From Scytonema sp. UIC 10036 (GTDB lineage: Bacteria > Cyanobacteriota > Cyanobacteriia > Cyanobacteriales > Nostocaceae), in NCBI RefSeq assembly GCF_009725235.1, contig NZ_WJFC01000041.1, positions 13,544 to 77,543 on the forward strand: 64,000 bases of DNA, given 5' to 3'. Below are positions 8,013 through 17,525 of the stretch, one piece after another (positions within the stretch are counted from its first letter, which is position 1; every line of letters starts with the position of its first letter). Position numbers and translations under genes: made by a program. The notes below the pieces were generated by a model. The model did no database searches. It saw nothing but the letters and a program-made list of their open reading frames with translations, and was not told the origin of the DNA.

Positions 8013-9029
8013 TTAGAGAGTAATGACAATTTTCCCAAAGTGCAAGCCAGCCTCCAGATATTCAAATGCTTTTTGAGTTTGCTGAAAGGGGAAAATCTTA
8101 TCAATGACGGGAGAAATTTTATTGGCTTCAATGAATTGGTTCATTGCTTCAAAATCCTGTTTTCCCCCTACTTCCATACCTTTAATTGTTGCTTGTTGAT
8201 GCATTAACGTTAAAGTATTGATATTGCTATCAAACCCATCCAACAAACCTACAATCGCAATGTATCCCCCTATACGCAGTGCATTGAGCGATCGCTGCAA
8301 GTTCTGACCGCCTACCGTCTCAACAACCACATCAGCTCCGTTACCTTCGGTAAACTGATGTACGCTCGCTTCCCAATCAGGCGTTGTTTTATAGTTAATC
8401 AACAAGTCAGCACCCAACTGTTGCGCCCGGTTGAGTTTTTCATCGCTGCTCGAGGTGATAATCACCCGTGCGCCTCGTGCTAGAGCAAATTGGAGTGCAA
8501 AGATGGATACACCACCAGTTCCGTGCAGTAATACTGTTTCACCTGCTTGCAAATTGCTATATTGCAGTGCATTCCAAGCAGTTAGTCCAGCAATTGGTAA
8601 AGTTGACCCTTCAATGGCTGAAAGATTTGTTGGAGCGTGAATGAGTTGATTGAGGTGAAAGCATTTATACTCCGAAATTTGTCCCGGAATGTTACCCAAA
8701 CCTTGTCGGGCTGAATAGTCTGTTGTTACATAAGTCGGTCTGCCATTCAACCATTCAGGGATAAAAGTTGTTACAACAAAGTCACCTCTTTTAAATGCGG
8801 TGACACCCTCACCAACCTGCTCAACAACCCCTGCTCCATCACATATAGGGATGTAAGGTAAAGGGAGATTTGGATTGAGCAACCCTTTAACTACAAGTAA
8901 GTCTACATAATTGAGAGAAACCGCCTTCATTTTGACCAGCACTTCCCCTCTAGTTGGATTGGGCTGCGCTCGCTCGACAATTTGGAGATTTTCAATACCA
9001 AATCCATCACAAAGTGCGATTGCTTTCAT
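8013..9029 (-). CDS. Zinc-binding-type alcohol dehydrogenase / quinone oxidoreductase (MDR)
   Basis: A 338-aa medium-chain dehydrogenase/reductase. The GroES-like N-terminal half has R-G-E-V-L-V-K-M-K-A-V-S-L-N-Y-V-D and the G-D-x-V motif (F-K-R-G-D-F-V-V-T); the Rossmann half has V-L-L-H-G-T-G-G-V-S, a variant of the G-x-G-x-x-G nucleotide loop, near residue 165. Structural zinc cysteines are not obvious, which fits zinc-free, NADPH-dependent members; the enzyme would reduce or oxidise a small carbonyl or quinone compound. It is convergent with the Uma2 relic and co-directional with the SMP-30-like gene upstream (83 bp apart), so co-transcription is possible. Confidence 0.85.
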   Translation of the reverse strand: MKAIALCDGFGIENLQIVERAQPNPTRGEVLVKMKAVSLNYVDLLVVKGLLNPNLPLPYIPICDGAGVVEQVGEGVTAFKRGDFVVTTFIPEWLNGRPTYVTTDYSARQGLGNIPGQISEYKCFHLNQLIHAPTNLSAIEGSTLPIAGLTAWNALQYSNLQAGETVLLHGTGGVSIFALQFALARGARVIITSSSDEKLNRAQQLGADLLINYKTTPDWEASVHQFTEGNGADVVVETVGGQNLQRSLNALRIGGYIAIVGLLDGFDSNINTLTLMHQQATIKGMEVGGKQDFEAMNQFIEANKISPVIDKIFPFQQTQKAFEYLEAGLHFGKIVITL

Positions 9030-9111
9030 GTTTGTCCCCTCAATGTTTCAAGTTCATTACGAAGTCGTTTCAATAACTTTGCTCAAAACCTCTTTTGAGC
9101 CATACCAAAAC

Positions 9112-10113
9112 TCAAACAGTTGAGCCAGTGGCTGTGTTTGTTGGCAGTTTGAAACGACGAATAAAAAAGTTATTAGGAACCTTTTTTTCCTGTCCCGGCA
9201 AGATGCGATGGCGGATACGTGCCTCAGTCACCCAAACCTCACCATCCGCCACAGTCAAGTTGACTGGTGACTCCATGCCTGATGCTATAGTTTCTACCAA
9301 CTTTGGTCCAGCCCCGGTCGAAAGTGCATCTATGCGTAAAAGGCGACCATTGCCGCTTGCAACTGCACCTTCAGTTACAAGTAGAGAGCCATCAGGTGCA
9401 AACTGCATCCCATCGGGATTTTCCAGCTTGCGCTCAAGGGGTATAGCCTCAACTTTTACCTCTCCTTGAGACTCTTGTATCACTTTAAACAGCTGTCCGG
9501 TAGAGAACAGCCCGACAATAGTAACTCCATCAGATCTGCGGGCAATACCAGAAAGTCCTATCTCCTGAGATGTAAACCGTGCATCCTCTGCCCAAACGCG
9601 CAACCGATCTGCTCCAGGGGCGAGATAGTAGATGCGGGGACGCACGCTGTCCGTAAGATACACGCCGCCATTCGCATCAAGCGCTATGTCGTTTCCGAAG
9701 CCACCATCAGGCATCAAAATGACGCGCAAAACCTTGCCAGTACGGGTATCGATTGCAAAAATCCGATGCGGGCGGCGGCTTGTTTTACCATTTGGATCGC
9801 GAACTCCCAGAAAGTCGGGGGAAGTTCCCCAGAGAATTCCTCGTTGCTCGTCAAGCCGCAGAGAAGTAGCGGCAAATACCTCATCGCTTCCAGGAAAGAA
9901 GGTTTCAATCTTGCCTTTTGGATTAATACGTAGTATTCGTCCGCTTGTTACCGAACCAACATAAAGCGTACCATTGCTAGCACGTGTAATTCCGTTCGGA
10001 TATTGGAAATTAGAAGGTAGATTGATAGGGGCTAGTACACGTGCTCCGGCTGTAACAAGCTGAACTGAGCTCAAGGTAAAGACCACAAGTGCAGCTGTAT
10101 GAATAAATGTCAT
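9112..10113 (-). CDS. SMP-30/gluconolactonase-like (NHL-type) secreted protein
   Basis: A 333-aa protein with an N-terminal signal peptide (A-A-L-V-V-F-T-L-S-S-V-Q-L-V-T-A-G-A). The body is a beta-propeller type chain: P-N-G-I-T-R-A-S-N-G-T-L-Y-V-G, F-G-N-D-I-A-L-D-A-N-G-G-V-Y-L-T-D-S, L-E-N-P-D-G-M-Q-F-A-P-D-G-S-L-L-V-T-E and S-P-V-N-L-T-V-A-D-G-E-V-W-V-T-E-A. These repeating D-G-x-L/V-x-V-T-E units are typical of SMP-30/gluconolaconase-like proteins, many of which are lactonases acting in the periplasm; the substrate is not evident. It is transcribed divergently from a LysR regulator gene at 10283, which suggests LysR control. Confidence 0.75.
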   Translation of the reverse strand: MTFIHTAALVVFTLSSVQLVTAGARVLAPINLPSNFQYPNGITRASNGTLYVGSVTSGRILRINPKGKIETFFPGSDEVFAATSLRLDEQRGILWGTSPDFLGVRDPNGKTSRRPHRIFAIDTRTGKVLRVILMPDGGFGNDIALDANGGVYLTDSVRPRIYYLAPGADRLRVWAEDARFTSQEIGLSGIARRSDGVTIVGLFSTGQLFKVIQESQGEVKVEAIPLERKLENPDGMQFAPDGSLLVTEGAVASGNGRLLRIDALSTGAGPKLVETIASGMESPVNLTVADGEVWVTEARIRHRILPGQEKKVPNNFFIRRFKLPTNTATGSTV

Positions 10114-10175
10114 CGCGTTTCTAACTCAGTGTTTGTTTAGAACGTATACTCTTTTCTGGTCTTTAAATATCTTAA

Positions 10176-10240
10176 CTAATGCATTTAAATTGATAATCAT
10201 GGTTTTGTGCATTTCAATATTGCACGAGATGCATTAATAG
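10176..10240. promoter_or_regulatory. Candidate LysR operator in divergent promoter region
   Basis: The 169-bp gap between the SMP-30-like gene and the divergent lysR gene contains two ATGCAT-centred sites in opposite orientation, CTAATGCATTT at 10176-10186 and AGATGCATTAAT at 10228-10239. A paired palindromic site in a lysR divergent promoter is the usual layout for LysR operators; this assignment is inference. Confidence 0.4.
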
Positions 10241-10282
10241 TGGGTAAGCATATATCTTGTATTTAGGAAATAGAACGACGCT

Positions 10283-11191
10283 ATGATTGAAGACCGTTTT
10301 GAATCTATTCGTAGTTTTGTAGCCGTTGCCCAAAGACTCAGCTTTGTCGAAGCTGCTGAAACACTGCGTATCGATTCATCTACCCTAAGCCGACGTATTC
10401 GACGTTTAGAAAAAACATTAGGAGTCCGGCTGTTTAATCGTAATACCCGTCACGTTGTACTTACAGAAGCAGGTGCAATTTATTTAGTACGCTGTTTAGA
10501 CATTCTGGCAAGATTAGATGAGGCTGATGCCGCAATATCCAGTCTGTCAGGCGATCCACGCGGTGTCCTCCATCTGACATTGCCTGTTGCCTTTGGACAA
10601 AGACACATTACCCCAGCATTACCAGAGTTTCTTGCTCTTTACCCACGAATCAACCTCGAACTTTTCTTTACTGACCGATTTGTGGATGTGCTTGAGGAAA
10701 ACATTGATGTCGCTGTCCGTATCGGAAAACTCAGAGATTCACAATTGATTGCACGCAAGCTAGCTCCCAACCGCCGAGTTCTATGCGCTTCTCTTGATTA
10801 CCTGAACCGTTATGGGCGTCCAGAGAAGCCGGAAGACTTGGAAAAGCATAACTGTTTAATTTTTTCGTTGCTTGCTACGGGCAACACATGGCATTTCTCT
10901 TGTGGAGAAAAACAAGTGAATGTACCTGTTCAAGGCAGGATCGTGTCTGATAATGCAGAGGCGTTATATCAAGCTGCTTTGAGTGGCTGCGGCATAGCAT
11001 TATTAGCTACATTCATTGTTGGTAAAGATTTGAGATGCGGACGGCTTTTAACTGTTCTTGATGAATGGACTACACCACAAACTGATATCTTTGCTGTATT
11101 TGCCCCAGGAAGATATGTACCTTCTAAGATACGAGTATTTGTTGATTTCTTGATAGAACGGTTTCGCGGAGTTCCTTACTGGGAACTTTAG
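10283..11191 (+). CDS. LysR family transcriptional regulator
   Basis: A 302-aa protein. The winged helix-turn-helix is residues 1-65 (I-R-S-F-V-A-V-A-Q-R-L-S-F-V-E-A-A, then S-S-T-L-S-R-R-I-R-R-L-E and G-V-R-L-F-N-R). The periplasmic-binding-like effector domain follows (residues 90-300, with D-V-A-V-R-I-G-K-L). The segment order and length are standard for LysR regulators, close to the group controlling oxidoreductase genes. It is divergent from the SMP-30-like gene and probably regulates that gene and the MDR gene; the effector is unknown. Confidence 0.93.
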   Translation: MIEDRFESIRSFVAVAQRLSFVEAAETLRIDSSTLSRRIRRLEKTLGVRLFNRNTRHVVLTEAGAIYLVRCLDILARLDEADAAISSLSGDPRGVLHLTLPVAFGQRHITPALPEFLALYPRINLELFFTDRFVDVLEENIDVAVRIGKLRDSQLIARKLAPNRRVLCASLDYLNRYGRPEKPEDLEKHNCLIFSLLATGNTWHFSCGEKQVNVPVQGRIVSDNAEALYQAALSGCGIALLATFIVGKDLRCGRLLTVLDEWTTPQTDIFAVFAPGRYVPSKIRVFVDFLIERFRGVPYWEL

Positions 11192-11805
11192 AGCTTTCAA
11201 ATGGCTTGCGATCGCTACAGGAAAAGATAATGAAACTGAGTAAAACTAAAATCAACCAGTAGCATTTGCATTTCATCACTTTACAAAGTATGATTTCTTC
11301 TTCAGTACGGGCATATATCGGCGCTCTAGCGGTACATAAATACCTAATAAAATTACCCCGTGGGGTACTTTCAGAGTCTAAAGGTCTTTTCTATAATAAA
11401 AGATAGACAACTACAACTTTATAGAGATTTTTTATCATCCGCCTAGATTTTAGTTAACAGTTTTTCATACCCAAATACCCATTTTTTTGATAATATACTT
11501 GCATTAGATAGCAAACAATGAGTTAGTTATTTGTTGTCTGCTGACAACGTTTAATTATACAAATTGGAAAAAAGAATGTGAAAGATAGTTGGGTGAGAGT
11601 AAGCTAGGTAAGGCTTGCTCAAGCAAAAATATAAAATTGTGTGGGATGTAAATCAAACTCAATAAAACTTGAGGTAATGAAACATGACTCTAATGGCTAA
11701 TGGCTAATGGCTAATGGCTAATGGCTAATGGAAGACTGACAAATGACAAATGACAAATGACAAATAACAAATGACAAATGACAAATGACAAATGACAAAT
11801 GACAA
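11192..11805. other. Gene-free stretch ending in heptamer repeats
   Basis: No gene can be supported here on either strand. The right end (11690-11809) is the tandem heptamer array listed separately. The promoter for the peroxidase gene set probably lies within this region. Confidence 0.5.
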
Positions 11806-11809
11806 ATGA
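11690..11809. repeat. STRR: two heptamer tandem arrays
   Basis: CTAATGG is repeated about six times from 11690, followed after a short gap by about ten copies of TGACAAA (one variant TAACAAA) up to 11809. Such 7-bp tandem repeats are characteristic of filamentous cyanobacteria. The last TGACAAATGAC unit supplies the ATG of the gene at 11806. Confidence 0.9.
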
Positions 11810-13149
11810 CGAAAGTTAAAACCAAGCTGAGCGAACATATGACACATCAAGTTGCGCTGACAGTAATTGCCAAAATTAAGCAGGAAAAGATGGAAGACCT
11901 CAAGCAATTGTTGGGGTCAATTAACAAAGATATTCTAGGAAATAAAATAATTCCCTTCCGACAGTTTGACACGGTTCACTTTGCACGATTCGTCATTTTG
12001 GAAGAGTCAAAAGACCTTGATGGCAATACGATCCAACCAAGTCTGGTATTTTCTAGCTGCATTGATGCGCCATTGGACAAGCATTTCAACCAACTTGTTG
12101 ATGTCGCTCTTGATGGGCTGGATCGAATTTACGATTGCTGTGAAGGATATCCGTCTGTGGGCGATCGCACTCGCCAAAGCCGTCTCAATTTTCTCCAGGT
12201 GCATCAAGTAAAAGTCCAAGCATTCTATGTCAATACCATTGGTCGAACTTTACAACAAATTAACCAAGAAGCTGAACTGCGGGACAAAATCGAAGATTTT
12301 CTAGATCGACAACAAGCAAAAAGCTTCTTGGACTGGGATGCTAGCGAAGCCCGTAGAGCCATCCAGGAATTTGTCAAAGGAGAAACCTCACTCAGTTGGG
12401 CGCAGTTCCTAGCAGCACGACCCAATTTATTATGGCAGGTAAAAGAAAAGCTCCATTTTATCTTCGGTCTTGTGCTAATCCTCACCCTATCTCTTTTGTT
12501 CCTACCGTTCTCTCCCATATTCTTTGCAATTCTGCGCTACAAGGAAGAACAAGATGCACAGCAGGATAATCTAAGGCTCAACACAGGTCAGCCAAGAAAC
12601 GAACTCGCTATTCGTGAAGACCATGTTGTGCAAAACCAATTCAGTGCTGTTGGTTATATCAAACCCGGTCTGTTCCGACAAATCACAGTCAGGGTACTTC
12701 TATGGCTTGTCAATTTTGCTTCCCGTCACATCTTCAACAATGGCAATCTTGCTGGTGTTGATGCACTGAATTTAGATGGCGTAGACACCATCCACTTTGC
12801 CCGATGGATCGTCATTGATGAGGGGCGGCGCGTGTTATTTATGAGCAATTATGATGGTAGCTTGGAAAGCTATATGGATGACTTTATTAACAAAGTTGCT
12901 TGGGGTTTAAATGCCGTATTTAGCAATGGAGTCGGGTATCCCAAAACGCGTTGGCTCATTTTAGATGGCGCGAAGGACGAACAAGCGTTTAAAGCATTTA
13001 TACGCCAGCACCAAATTGTGACACAGGTTTGGTATCCCGCCTACTCCCAACTCACAGCCGTTAACCTGAGTAATAACGCGCAGATTCGTGCGGGGCTTTT
13101 TAAGAATCTGAACCAACAACAAAGGTCGGAGTGGCTGCATCGATTGTAA
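11806..13149 (+). CDS. Two-domain protein linked to DyP peroxidase, unknown
   Basis: A 447-aa protein. Two related halves are visible: residues ~12-165 (F-D-T-V-H-F-A-R-F-V-I-L-E, then C-C-E-G-Y-P) and ~280-440 (V-D-T-I-H-F-A-R-W-V-I-D, with I for V, then F-S-N-G-V-G-Y-P). The shared H-F-A-R and G-Y-P motifs suggest an internal duplication of a ferredoxin-like (alpha/beta barrel) domain, the same fold class as DyP peroxidases. A hydrophobic segment near residues 218-243 (F-I-F-G-L-V-L-I-L-T-L-S-L-L-F-L-P) probably anchors the protein in a membrane between the halves. It leads a tight set with the DyP (46 bp away) and catalase-like genes. ATG 11806 lies inside a heptamer repeat; ATG 11839 is an alternative. 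I know no name for the family. Confidence 0.75.
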   Translation: MTKVKTKLSEHMTHQVALTVIAKIKQEKMEDLKQLLGSINKDILGNKIIPFRQFDTVHFARFVILEESKDLDGNTIQPSLVFSSCIDAPLDKHFNQLVDVALDGLDRIYDCCEGYPSVGDRTRQSRLNFLQVHQVKVQAFYVNTIGRTLQQINQEAELRDKIEDFLDRQQAKSFLDWDASEARRAIQEFVKGETSLSWAQFLAARPNLLWQVKEKLHFIFGLVLILTLSLLFLPFSPIFFAILRYKEEQDAQQDNLRLNTGQPRNELAIREDHVVQNQFSAVGYIKPGLFRQITVRVLLWLVNFASRHIFNNGNLAGVDALNLDGVDTIHFARWIVIDEGRRVLFMSNYDGSLESYMDDFINKVAWGLNAVFSNGVGYPKTRWLILDGAKDEQAFKAFIRQHQIVTQVWYPAYSQLTAVNLSNNAQIRAGLFKNLNQQQRSEWLHRL

Positions 13150-13195
13150 GCCAAATCTTAGCTGAGTCAACTTATTTCTAAGGACTATTCAAACT

Positions 13196-14635
13196 ATGCA
13201 CCCCCTTAAGCTTGAGGATATTCAAGGAATTATTGTACGGGGCTACTCAAATTTAGGAGCAGCTTGTTTTGTCTTGCTTGAGATTCAAGATGCTAAAGCT
13301 ACAAAACAATGGTTGTTAACATTGAGCAACAGTATTCAAAATGGTAAGGAACGACCATCAAAGACTTGCTTGAATATTGCCTTCACCTATGAAGGATTAA
13401 AAGCGTTGGGTGTCGATAAACACACACTCAGTACATTCTCTAATGAGTTTCAAGAAGGTATGGTCACTTCCCATCGCAGTCGTTTTCTTGGCGATCGCGA
13501 AGAAAGTGCGCCCCAATTGTGGGAGTGGGGCGGTCCAAATACAGCAACAGTACACATTCTCTTGATGCTGTACGCAAGTGATGAAGCCGCTCTTTTAAAG
13601 TTGTACGAATTTCATGCCAAAAACTTTGCAGGCGCTGCTGTGCAAATCAATAAGCTAGAAACTTTTTCCCCTAAAGATGAAGAGGATGTACGTCGGGAAC
13701 ATTTTGGCTTCCGAGATGGTATCTCGCAACCAATCATTGAAGGACTCAGCAGAGTTGGCTCGCCAGAGAACACAATCAAAGCAGGAGAATTTATTCTCGG
13801 CTATCCCAATGAATATGGGCTGTATACGGAAAGACCAATGGTGAAAGTCCAACAAGATCCGCAGAATATACTACCTAACGATATCGAGGGTTCTGGAGAC
13901 CGCGATCTGGGTCAAAATGGTAGTTACCTTGTCTTTCGACAACTGAGTCAGAAGGTTCAGGAATTCTGGCGATTTCTGGATGACGCAACCAAAGAAAATC
14001 ATGGTAAAAGTAACCCTGATGCTCGGCTCAAGCTGGCGTCGAAAATGGTCGGACGTTGGCCTGACGGCGCACCTTTGGTGAAAACACCAGATCGGGATGA
14101 ACCAGCGCTAGCAAATGATAACGAATTTAATTACCACCACACAGATCCTCACGGCTTTAAGTGTCCTTTAAGCGCACATATTCGTCGCTCCAATCCCCGT
14201 GATTCGCTAGACCCTGCTCCTGGCACACAAAGGTCAATTGCTATCAATAAGAGACACCGCATTCTACGCCGAGGTCGTAGCTATGGAACCCCAATTGCTG
14301 CATCTATGAATCCGCAAGATATTTTAAACGCCGAAGTCTCTGGAGAACGAGGTATGCATTTTATCTGTATAAACGCTAACATTGGTCGCCAGTTTGAGTT
14401 CGTTCAGCAGACCTGGATCAACAATCCGAAATTCAGTGGATTGTACAGTGATACCGATGCTTTGATTGGCGATCGCAACCTGGAAGGAATCGAAGCAACA
14501 GTCACCTTCACAGAACAGTCTATGCCAGTTAGAAAGCGCATAATAGGTCTTCCCAGATTTGTCGTTGTTCGGGGAGGGGCTTACTTTTTCTTACCAAGCA
14601 TCAGCGCATTTCGGTATCTGGCATCTATGAAATAA
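13196..14635 (+). CDS. Dyp-type peroxidase
   Basis: A 479-aa haem peroxidase of the DyP family. The G-x-x-D-G motif is present as F-G-F-R-D-G-I-S-Q near residue 172, carrying the distal Asp. The proximal haem ligand is the His of A-H-I-R-R-S-N-P near residue 328, and the R-R-G-R-S-Y-G segment follows near 360, as expected for the haem pocket. There is no Tat or Sec signal, so it is likely cytoplasmic, unlike the exported actinobacterial A-type enzymes. It would oxidise organic substrates with hydrogen peroxide. Spacing of 46 bp upstream and 19 bp downstream puts it in one operon with the two-domain membrane protein and the catalase-like protein. Confidence 0.92.
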   Translation: MHPLKLEDIQGIIVRGYSNLGAACFVLLEIQDAKATKQWLLTLSNSIQNGKERPSKTCLNIAFTYEGLKALGVDKHTLSTFSNEFQEGMVTSHRSRFLGDREESAPQLWEWGGPNTATVHILLMLYASDEAALLKLYEFHAKNFAGAAVQINKLETFSPKDEEDVRREHFGFRDGISQPIIEGLSRVGSPENTIKAGEFILGYPNEYGLYTERPMVKVQQDPQNILPNDIEGSGDRDLGQNGSYLVFRQLSQKVQEFWRFLDDATKENHGKSNPDARLKLASKMVGRWPDGAPLVKTPDRDEPALANDNEFNYHHTDPHGFKCPLSAHIRRSNPRDSLDPAPGTQRSIAINKRHRILRRGRSYGTPIAASMNPQDILNAEVSGERGMHFICINANIGRQFEFVQQTWINNPKFSGLYSDTDALIGDRNLEGIEATVTFTEQSMPVRKRIIGLPRFVVVRGGAYFFLPSISAFRYLASMK

Positions 14636-14654
14636 TCGTCATGAACTACGTAAT

Positions 14655-15812
14655 ATGAATATCCCCAAAATTATTAATACTTTAGTTGAAGCTTTAATCA
14701 AATTGACACGACGACTTAATCCTAAGTTGAGAGACTGGTTTGATAGGTTCTTTCAAAAGCCAATCGAAACCATAACACAGTTTTTGATAAATTTGGCAAG
14801 AAAAGATGAACATCTTAATATTGCTGAAGAAAAACTTCTTCCCAATGAAGAAGAAATCCAACAGCAAATTGCTAAACAAATGACCGATTTTTTGGTCAAG
14901 TATTATACTGGAAAAACAGCAGAAAGAGCAGGTAATACAAAAACATACGGCATTGTTAAAGGTAGTTTTGAAATTTTACCCGATTTACCTTATGAGTTAA
15001 GACAAGGTATCTTTAAAGAATCCAGAACCTATCCAGCTTGGATTAGGTTTGCAGGACCTGGGCCATTTGTAACGCACGATCTTGATGACAATGGTATCCT
15101 GAGTATTGGTGTGAAGTTAATGGGTGTAGAAGGGGAAAAATTAATTGATGATGAGAAAATGACCCAAGATTTTACAGGTATAAGTGCTCCTACCTTTACC
15201 ACCCCAAACATTGTCGAGAATCTCAAACTTCAACAACAAGTTTATAATGATACTCCCGCATGGTATTTCTTGAATCCTTTTGATTCACACCTGCTTGATG
15301 CTATTATGCAGGCGTTGTATGCAAAAGCACATACCAGCCCATTAGAAGTTACATATTTTAGTTGTGTACCATATCTCTACGGTGAAGGAAAAGCCATTAA
15401 GTATTCAATAAAACCATGTACGGCTGAGAAAACGGAAATACCTAAAAATCCATCCTACGATTACCTAAGAGAAGCAATGGTGAAGGTACTGGATAAGCAA
15501 GAAGTTTGCTTTGATTTTATGGTGCAATTCCAAACAGACGCTTATAAAATGCCTATCGAGAATGCTTCCGTTATCTGGTCTGAAAAACTCTCTCCATCGA
15601 TCAAAGTAGCCACAATCCACATCCCCGCTCAAAAATTTGATTCTCCAGAGCAACTCAAATTTGCCCGGAACTTATCTTTCAATCCCTGGCATAGTATACC
15701 TGCTCATCGCCCCTTAGGGAACCAGAACAGAGCCAGAAAGTATATTTATTTGGCAACATCCAAGTTTCGACAGCAGATGAATCATGATGAAAGAATTGAG
15801 CCAAAACCTTGA
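14655..15812 (+). CDS. Catalase-family (catalase-fold) protein
   Basis: A 385-aa protein with the catalase-core landmarks K-E-S-R-T-Y-P-A-W-I-R-F-A-G (residues ~118-131; the family R-F-S segment), S-I-G-V-K-L-M-G and a late F-N-P-W-H-S-I-P-A-H-R-P-L-G followed by N-R-A-R-K-Y-I-Y. This C-terminal pattern is typical of short catalase-related proteins, including SrpA-like and lipoxygenase-linked types, not of classical catalases. Where the distal haem His is expected (H-x-K-x-H-G in relatives, from memory) the sequence reads N-T-K-T-Y-G, so ordinary catalase activity is doubtful. It is the last gene of the peroxidase set, 19 bp after DyP. Confidence 0.8.
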   Translation: MNIPKIINTLVEALIKLTRRLNPKLRDWFDRFFQKPIETITQFLINLARKDEHLNIAEEKLLPNEEEIQQQIAKQMTDFLVKYYTGKTAERAGNTKTYGIVKGSFEILPDLPYELRQGIFKESRTYPAWIRFAGPGPFVTHDLDDNGILSIGVKLMGVEGEKLIDDEKMTQDFTGISAPTFTTPNIVENLKLQQQVYNDTPAWYFLNPFDSHLLDAIMQALYAKAHTSPLEVTYFSCVPYLYGEGKAIKYSIKPCTAEKTEIPKNPSYDYLREAMVKVLDKQEVCFDFMVQFQTDAYKMPIENASVIWSEKLSPSIKVATIHIPAQKFDSPEQLKFARNLSFNPWHSIPAHRPLGNQNRARKYIYLATSKFRQQMNHDERIEPKP

Positions 15813-15855
15813 GTTTCGACTAGTTTACTAGCCTTCTGTAAAGCAACAACATTAA

Positions 15856-17322
15856 TTAGACAGCAGTAGCAACCTTGTTGTCAGCTTCAAGCCGAATTGG
15901 AATGCGGATAATAAACTCTGCACCCCGATCTAGTTCTGACTTGCACGAGAGTGAGCCACCGTGTTTTTCAGTGACAATTTGGTAGCTAATCGACAAGCCC
16001 ATACCCGTCCGCAAAATTAACCCGGCTTGCAGAGCAGACCACAATTGCGTCGCAGTCGTTAAAGAAGATGCTTCATTAACAATTGCCAATACATCTAAAT
16101 TAAATGTGCTGCCGATACAAGCAGCCAGTTTTAAGACTTTTTGTGTTTCTAATGGTAGTTTGCCAATATTTCTCGCTATCAATTCAACCACATTTAGGTC
16201 AGTCAAACCGATCGCTTGAATATGTTGGATATTCCATTACCACATTCCTGACTCGAAGTCATAGGTTAACAAATCTTCATGATGCAGGGTTTTCAGCAGT
16301 TGCGTTAATGCGTTAAAAAGAACGGGTTCCCTCCAGTTTTGTGGAACAACAATTCTGCTAGTGGCTGAGTGTGTTCTGTGTCATGTAACGTATCACCTAC
16401 TAAATCTTCCACATCTGCTAACTGTAGCGGTGACAGAACAATATTATTCACCACCGCACCAGAAGATTGAACCTTGTTCAAACTCATCATCAGTGGATGG
16501 GTGGGGGACACCTCGTTATCTCGATACGCAGCAAGTAACAATAAATATTTGCGATCGCTATCCGTCATCAATAGCTCAATTAAATTTAAAGATGCTGAAT
16601 CTGCCCACTGTAAGTCATCCAAGAAAACAACCAGAGGATGGTCTTGATTTGTAAATACGCTAATGAATTGCCCAAAGATGCGATTGAAGCGATTTTGAGA
16701 TTCTGTTGCACCCAGTAGTGTCACAGGTGGTTGCTTGCCAATAATTAATTCAACCTCTGGAATCACATCGATTCATTCTGCCCGTTTGTTCCGGCGACAT
16801 ATAGGCAAGCGTACCTTCTAGTAAATTCGGATTGTTCAAGGTAGGATTTTCTTTATCAAGGCGCGAGGAAATACTGAAGTCAATCAGTTTAACTTTCTCA
16901 GATTCGAGGTCAATCAGAATATTATCAGGCTTAATATCTTTGTGAATAATCTGTTGGGCGTGTAACTCTCCTAGGGTGTGTGCTAGATTAATTCCCACCT
17001 TGAGGAACGCCACCAAGCTGGTTGTTTGATTCGCAATAACTTCTTTAAGCAAGCAACCCGGAATGTCTTCCAAAACCAAAGCCAGACTATGCTGGTAATT
17101 CCTTAACTCGTAGGGTTTAACAATCCCAGGAATTTGCAAAGGCTCAATGATTTGATATTCGTGGCGCAGTCGCGCAATATCTTCCAAAGAGGGATGTTCA
17201 TCAAGAAGAGTTTTGACAATGACTGAGGTGTTATCGGTTTCTCGTCTTCCTCGATAAATAACGGTTTTATTCCCAAAGTGAAGAGTTCCTTCGAGTTGAT
17301 AACCTGATAAAATAGCTGCCAT
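15856..17322 (-). pseudogene. Degenerate serine/threonine kinase-AAA-histidine kinase giant
   Basis: Three fragments in order on the minus strand match parts of the ~1,800-aa PknB-AAA-GAF-histidine kinase proteins of cyanobacteria. 17322-16750: kinase lobe with H-K-D-I-K-P-D-N-I-L-I, I-D-F-S-I and Y-M-S-P-E-Q-T-G-R-M-N-R, then an abrupt break. 16766-16305: AAA ATPase part with L-V-V-F-L-D-D-L-Q-W-A-D-S (Walker B) and G-G-N-P-F-F-L-T. 16206-15856: more AAA, then a jump to the final ATPase motif G-M-G-L-S-I-S-Y-Q-I-V-T-E-K-H-G-G. Lesions seen: a large deletion after the kinase half; an 8-bp tandem duplication (TTAACGCA) at about 16294-16309; an in-frame TAA after G-M-W; and loss of the GAF and phosphoacceptor domains. 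Confidence 0.88.
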
Positions 17323-17429
17323 TGTTTTCTCTCACAAGATAAGCATTCTTAATATGCCCATGCAAGTTAAAGCTCTGTAACTTTTTAAACAAAAATATAT
17401 ATTTTCTATGTATTTTTATGAATACTAGG

Positions 17430-17525
17430 GCAATACTCGGCTTTGTTGGGTTGAGGAACGAAACCCAACATTTTGTCGGCTTTGTTGGGTTGAACGACAG
17501 TGAAACCCAACCTACTCTTACCTGG
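17430..17525. repeat. Dispersed GTTGGGTTTCG palindromic repeat
   Basis: Two head-to-tail copies of the core TTTGTTGGGTTGA and its complement CGAAACCCAAC, starting with CAATACTCGG, similar to the TIR of the MITE at 7580. No gene is interrupted. Confidence 0.65.

Noticed and set aside
11690..11809. Possible CRISPR array (regular short repeats)
   Set aside because: Units are 7 bp without spacers; no cas genes; typical STRR.
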